64,000 bases of DNA from Blastopirellula marina DSM 3645 (GTDB lineage Bacteria; Planctomycetota; Planctomycetia; Pirellulales; Pirellulaceae): NCBI RefSeq assembly GCF_000153105.1, contig NZ_CH672377.1, positions 1,942,612 through 2,006,611 of the forward strand, written 5' to 3'. Below, in pieces: positions 60,666 to 64,000 of this stretch (its first letter is position 1; each line of letters begins with the position of its first letter). Both the position numbers and the translations under genes were made by a program. Under the pieces are notes generated by a model. That model was not told where the DNA came from, did no database searches, and worked only from the letters and a program-made list of their open reading frames with translations.

Positions 60666-61673
60666 ATGTTTGTAGATCGCGTTGTTATCGAAGTTGAAGG
60701 GGGTTCTGGCGGCGACGGCTGCATGAGCTTTCGTCGTGAAAAATACGTTCCCAACGGCGGCCCCGACGGCGGGGACGGCGGCAGCGGTTCGAACATCATC
60801 ATGGTCGCCGAAGATGGAGTCGACAGCCTCATGGCGATGTCGCACATCAAGCATTGGCGCGGCCAACGCGGCAACAACGGCGGCCCCGCCAACCGCACCG
60901 GCAAATCAGCCGAAGACGTCATCATCAAGGTTCCGCTCGGGACCGTCGTGATCGAAGCTGACGCGGGCTTTGTGATGAAAGACCTGAACGTCGCCGGCGA
61001 GCAGATGATCGCCGCGCGCGGCGGTTCTGGCGGTCGCGGAAACCTAAGCTTCAAGAACTCGACCAATCGCGCTCCGCGGCAGTCGACCCCCGGCGGCAAA
61101 GGGGAACGCCGCAAGCTGATCCTCGAACTAAAGTCGATCGCCGACATCGGCCTGATCGGCAAGCCGAACGCCGGCAAGAGCACGCTGCTATCGCGACTCT
61201 CGCGCGCTCGTCCAGAGATCGCCGACTATCCCTTCACCACCAAGTTCCCGAACCTGGGGCAAGTGCAGATCGACTACGATCGCACGTTTGTGCTCGCCGA
61301 CATTCCCGGCTTGATCGAAGGGGCCAGCGAAGGGGTCGGCCTCGGACACGAGTTCCTGCGTCACGTCGAACGCGCCGGCATCTTGATTCACCTGGTCGAG
61401 CCGGCGCCGGTCGACGGCACCGATCCGATCGAGAACTACCAATCGATCCGTCACGAACTGATGCAGTACGACGCCGACCTGGCCGCGCGGCCTGAGATCC
61501 TCTGCGTCACCAAAGCGGAACTGCCTGAGGGAAAAGAGGTCCGCGACAAGCTGGCCGAGATCACCGGCGGCGAGGTCCTACTGATCTCGGCCGTGACCGG
61601 CGAAAACCTAAACGTGCTGCTCAACCGCGCCGGCGACGAGCTTGATCGAGCCCGGCAAAAGGCCAAGTCGTAA
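60666..61673 (+). CDS. obgE: Obg-family GTPase
   Basis: GTPase of 335 residues involved in 50S ribosome assembly, stringent response and cell-cycle control. The N-terminal Obg fold contains glycine-rich stretches ([18 protein letters not shown]). The G domain begins near residue 160 with G-K-P-N-A-G-K-S-T, then [19 protein letters not shown] and C-V-T-K-A-E (in place of N-K-x-D, a variation seen in some Obg proteins). Start and length match the family. It is 12 bases upstream of coaX. Confidence 0.96.
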   Translation: MFVDRVVIEVEGGSGGDGCMSFRREKYVPNGGPDGGDGGSGSNIIMVAEDGVDSLMAMSHIKHWRGQRGNNGGPANRTGKSAEDVIIKVPLGTVVIEADAGFVMKDLNVAGEQMIAARGGSGGRGNLSFKNSTNRAPRQSTPGGKGERRKLILELKSIADIGLIGKPNAGKSTLLSRLSRARPEIADYPFTTKFPNLGQVQIDYDRTFVLADIPGLIEGASEGVGLGHEFLRHVERAGILIHLVEPAPVDGTDPIENYQSIRHELMQYDADLAARPEILCVTKAELPEGKEVRDKLAEITGGEVLLISAVTGENLNVLLNRAGDELDRARQKAKS

Positions 61674-61686
61674 GCGAGTTCTAGTC

Positions 61687-62469
61687 ATGAGCGGCGTTTG
61701 GGGAGCGGTCGACGTCGGCAATACGTCGATTCACATCGGCCTATTTGATAGGGCCGATTCGCGCCCTTTGCCTGCGCCGACAACCACGTTCAGCACCGCT
61801 TCGCGGGAACCCGACTTCTCGCCGTGGGCCGCACGATTGCCGCGCGAGCCGATCACCTGGAACATCGTCAGCGTCAATCGCGCCGGTCAAGCAGCATTCG
61901 AAAACTGGCTGACCGCAACACGCCCCCACGATCACCATCACGCTTTGGATCACGCCGAATTGCCGTTGGCGATTTCGGTCGCCGCTCCCGAAAAAGTTGG
62001 CATGGATCGCCTGGCGGCGGCGGTCGGCGCCAATGCGATTCGCGATCCGCAGCGCCCGGCGATCATCATCGACGCCGGCAGCGCGATCACGGTCGACGTC
62101 GTTTCGGTCGCCGGCGCCTTCCTGGGGGGAGCGATCGTACCGGGCATGAAGATGGCCGCCCGCGCCTTGGCCGGTCAAACCGATATGTTGCCGGAGATCA
62201 CCGTCGACGTCGGCGAAGTTCCGACTGCGATCGGCGCCGATACGCTGGCCGCGATGCGCAGCGGGCTCTTCTACAGCGCCGTCGGCGGCGTCCGTGAGTT
62301 GATCGAGCGTTTTACAGCGCAGCTGAACGGCCCAGCGCCGCAAGTGATCTTCGCCGGCGGCGACGCCGCAAAACTAGCGCCGCAAATGCCGGTCGCCAGC
62401 GTCACGATCGATCACCTAGTGCTGGGGGGAGTCGCCATCGCCGCCAGACACGCCAAGGCGCCGCGATGA
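61687..62469 (+). CDS. coaX: Type III pantothenate kinase
   Basis: Enzyme of 260 residues, catalysing the first step of coenzyme A synthesis, phosphorylation of pantothenate by ATP. The N-terminal A-V-D-V-G-N-T-S-I-H-I-G-L-F is the phosphate-binding motif, G-M-D-R-L-A-A supplies substrate residues, and I-I-D-A-G-S-A-I-T-V-D-V the second nucleotide motif. F-L-G-G-A-I-V-P-G and G-G-D-A follow. Its stop overlaps the ATG of the next gene (ATGA at 62466-62469), indicating translational coupling. Confidence 0.95.
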   Translation: MSGVWGAVDVGNTSIHIGLFDRADSRPLPAPTTTFSTASREPDFSPWAARLPREPITWNIVSVNRAGQAAFENWLTATRPHDHHHALDHAELPLAISVAAPEKVGMDRLAAAVGANAIRDPQRPAIIIDAGSAITVDVVSVAGAFLGGAIVPGMKMAARALAGQTDMLPEITVDVGEVPTAIGADTLAAMRSGLFYSAVGGVRELIERFTAQLNGPAPQVIFAGGDAAKLAPQMPVASVTIDHLVLGGVAIAARHAKAPR

Positions 62470-63617
62470 ACATTGCCGCTGACACGATCGCCGTGCTGGT
62501 GACACCGAGCGGCCGCAGCGCGATCGCGACGATTGTGGTCGTAGGCCCCACCGCCGACGCAGCGGTCGATCGCCACTTCTTTCCCTTGGGCAAAACCAAT
62601 GCGTCGACCAGTTCTGTTGGCGACATCTTGGTCGGTCACTGGCGCGACTCTGCCGAAGGGCAGGGCGAAGAGTTGGTCGTTAGTCGAACCGGCCCTGAGC
62701 GGCTCGAGGTTCATTGTCACGGAGGCGTCGCCGCATCGCGGCGTATTCTAAATCACTTACAAGCCGCTGGCTGCCGCGAGATCGCTTGGACGGAATACGC
62801 CGAGCGGACCGAAGCCGCGCCCACAATCGCCGCCGCCCGCATCGCGCTCGCTCGTGCGCGCACGTCGCGCACCGCCGCCCATCTGCTTGACCAATACAAC
62901 GGCGCGCTGCAGTCGGAGTTAGCGTCGATCGCAGCGCTGCTCGACTCGCAGGAAACGAGCGACGCCCAGTTGCGGATCACGGCGCTGCTGGCGACCGCGC
63001 GCTTCGGCTTGCATTTGACCCGCCCGTGGAAGGTGGTGATTGCAGGTCGCCCCAACGTCGGCAAAAGCAGCCTGATCAACGCGCTGGTCGGCTACGAACG
63101 GGCAATCGTCTTCGATCAACCCGGCACCACCCGCGACGCCGTCACCGCAGCAGCCGCGTTTGACGGCTGGCCGGTCGAACTGGCCGACACCGCCGGCCTG
63201 CGTGAGAGCGACGACGCGATCGAAAGAGAAGGGGTCTCGCGCGCTCGCCAATTGCAAAGCGAAGCCGATCTCATCTTGCTGGCGTTTGACGCATCGGCCG
63301 CATGGACCGACGAAGACCAACAATTGGTCGACGCGCATCCCGACGCGATCATCGTCCACAACAAGTGCGACCTGCCGATCAGCAGCAGCGGCCATCGCCC
63401 TGCCGGGCTCAAGGTCTCGGCCCAACGCGGCGACGGTATCGCGTTGCTGATCGAAACCATCGGCCACGCGCTCGTCCCGACTCCGCCCACGCCCGAGACG
63501 CCGCTGCTATTTACCGACGAACAAGTCGCCGCGTTGCGACAAGCGGCGCGGTGGATCGCTGAGAAAAATCACCCAGCCGCCAGCGCCATGCTGCAAGCGC
63601 TGCTCCGCTCTTCGTAA
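62466..63617 (+). CDS. MnmE (TrmE)-like GTPase lacking the C-terminal Cys motif
   Basis: GTPase of 383 residues resembling MnmE, which with MnmG modifies the wobble uridine of tRNAs. An N-terminal TrmE-like domain (D-T-I-A-V-L-V-T-P-S-G-R-S-A-I) is followed by a short helical region and a G domain with G-R-P-N-V-G-K-S-S (~194-202), P-G-T-T-R-D-A-V, D-T-A-G-L-R-E and N-K-C-D. MnmE normally has about 450 residues and ends in C-I/L/V-G-K; this protein is shorter and its C terminus shows no such Cys, so it may be a paralogue rather than the canonical enzyme. The gene is coupled to coaX. Confidence 0.88.
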   Translation: MNIAADTIAVLVTPSGRSAIATIVVVGPTADAAVDRHFFPLGKTNASTSSVGDILVGHWRDSAEGQGEELVVSRTGPERLEVHCHGGVAASRRILNHLQAAGCREIAWTEYAERTEAAPTIAAARIALARARTSRTAAHLLDQYNGALQSELASIAALLDSQETSDAQLRITALLATARFGLHLTRPWKVVIAGRPNVGKSSLINALVGYERAIVFDQPGTTRDAVTAAAAFDGWPVELADTAGLRESDDAIEREGVSRARQLQSEADLILLAFDASAAWTDEDQQLVDAHPDAIIVHNKCDLPISSSGHRPAGLKVSAQRGDGIALLIETIGHALVPTPPTPETPLLFTDEQVAALRQAARWIAEKNHPAASAMLQALLRSS

Positions 63618-63669
63618 ACCACGGAGCGAGTTTTGAGGCTGCGCTATTGGAGTGAGCTTCATTTCATCG

Positions 63670-63760
63670 TAGCCCGAGGCGCAGGCGAGGGAAGGCGGCT
63701 CGCCACTTCAATCCGTGCTCGCAGCGCCAACCCCATTCCGTCGGCTCGCGCCTCGGGCTA
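63670..63760. repeat. Inverted repeat with 13-bp perfect arms
   Basis: TAGCCCGAGGCGC (63670-63682) is inverted at 63748-63760 (GCGCCTCGGGCTA), separated by 65 bp. This style of GTAGCCCGAGGC intergenic repeat is reminiscent of REP elements. Confidence 0.7.
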
Positions 63761-63789
63761 GTGTTAAATTGGTTCGAAATAGCGCGTCC

Positions 63790-63956
63790 GGTTGGCCCGG
63801 TTAGCTCCGCTATCGGTAAGCGGACTTATTCCGCGGTTGGCCTTTCGACGGTTGTTAGTCCGACCGATCAGCATCGACAATCTCGCGAGCTGCTATCCGC
63901 TAACAGAGCCCGCGTACGGCTGCGCCGCACCGATAGCGAAGCTATCGCGGCCAACC
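63790..63956. repeat. Long imperfect inverted repeat near the right edge
   Basis: A 27-bp left arm (63790-63816) is matched at 23 of 27 positions by the inverted right arm (63930-63956). The right arm contains a palindromic CGATAGCGAAGCTATCG. The structure may continue past the window edge. No gene is seen in the last 380 bp. Confidence 0.65.
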
Positions 63957-64000
63957 CGGGCTCGCTGCTTCACCCACAAATCAGCCGCACGGCGTTAGCC

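Noticed and set aside
63792..63998. Plus-strand frame of 68 codons at the right edge
   Set aside because: It lies entirely within the inverted-repeat region and reads as repeat sequence, with no ribosome site.

Overview
The window reads as a chromosomal segment of a planctomycete, most likely a Pirellulaceae member close to Blastopirellula, Bremerella or Rhodopirellula. This rests on several lineage-typical families together: two giant PVC-type membrane-bound dehydrogenase/cytochrome c fusions, a DUF1549/DUF1553 cytochrome with its DUF1501 Tat partner, a DUF1559 pilin-like protein, formylglycine sulfatases, secreted YVTN-propeller cytochromes and MORN-like proteins. The DNA is moderately GC-rich, genes lie on both strands in short operons, and I see no phage, insertion sequence, CRISPR array, tRNA or rRNA gene.

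Left third (about 0.4-23.6 kb): a catabolic and secreted-enzyme region. It holds a VWA/YfbK-type lipoprotein, an iduronate-2-sulfatase-like sulfatase, a DapA-family lyase, a PA14/five-haem/PVC-dehydrogenase fusion, a second sulfatase with an unusual C-G-P-C-R signature, and a Tat-exported M19 dipeptidase homologue that has lost several metal ligands. A MORN_2-repeat protein, a YVTN/di-haem protein, a Gly- and His-Asp-rich secreted protein and a 1672-residue DUF1080-ThuA-NPCBM-PVC-dehydrogenase-HEAT-cytochrome c fusion follow. The sulfatases and fusions suggest degradation of sulfated polysaccharides.

Middle (23.8-44.2 kb): transport, envelope and housekeeping. It carries a CaCA antiporter, an RND/MMPL exporter, UppP, a GGDEF protein divergent from an orphan NarL-type regulator, an exported glutathione peroxidase, MsrA, a TPR protein followed by ribD, a glycosyltransferase, a DUF1802 gene with a MocR regulator that has a clear candidate operator, and two membrane proteins of unknown function.

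Right third (44.2-64 kb): a minus-strand operon of ECF sigma factor, FecR/LamG membrane protein, DUF1549/1553 cytochrome and DUF1501 protein, divergent from a DUF1559 pilin-like gene and a small lipoprotein. Then come mutY, a Bcp peroxiredoxin, an orphan FliN-like gene, a thioredoxin-reductase-like flavoprotein, a secreted protein that looks like PLAT plus an aerolysin/MTX2-like beta region, and a housekeeping run rpmA-obgE-coaX-MnmE-like GTPase. The last 380 bases are intergenic and full of inverted repeats.

The best candidates for something undescribed are the sigma/LamG/cytochrome/Tat module, the PLAT-aerolysin-like protein, the metal-ligand-depleted dipeptidase homologue, the His-Asp-rich secreted protein and the dispersed REP-like repeats. 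Domain calls come from reading the translated sequences by eye; no database search was run.
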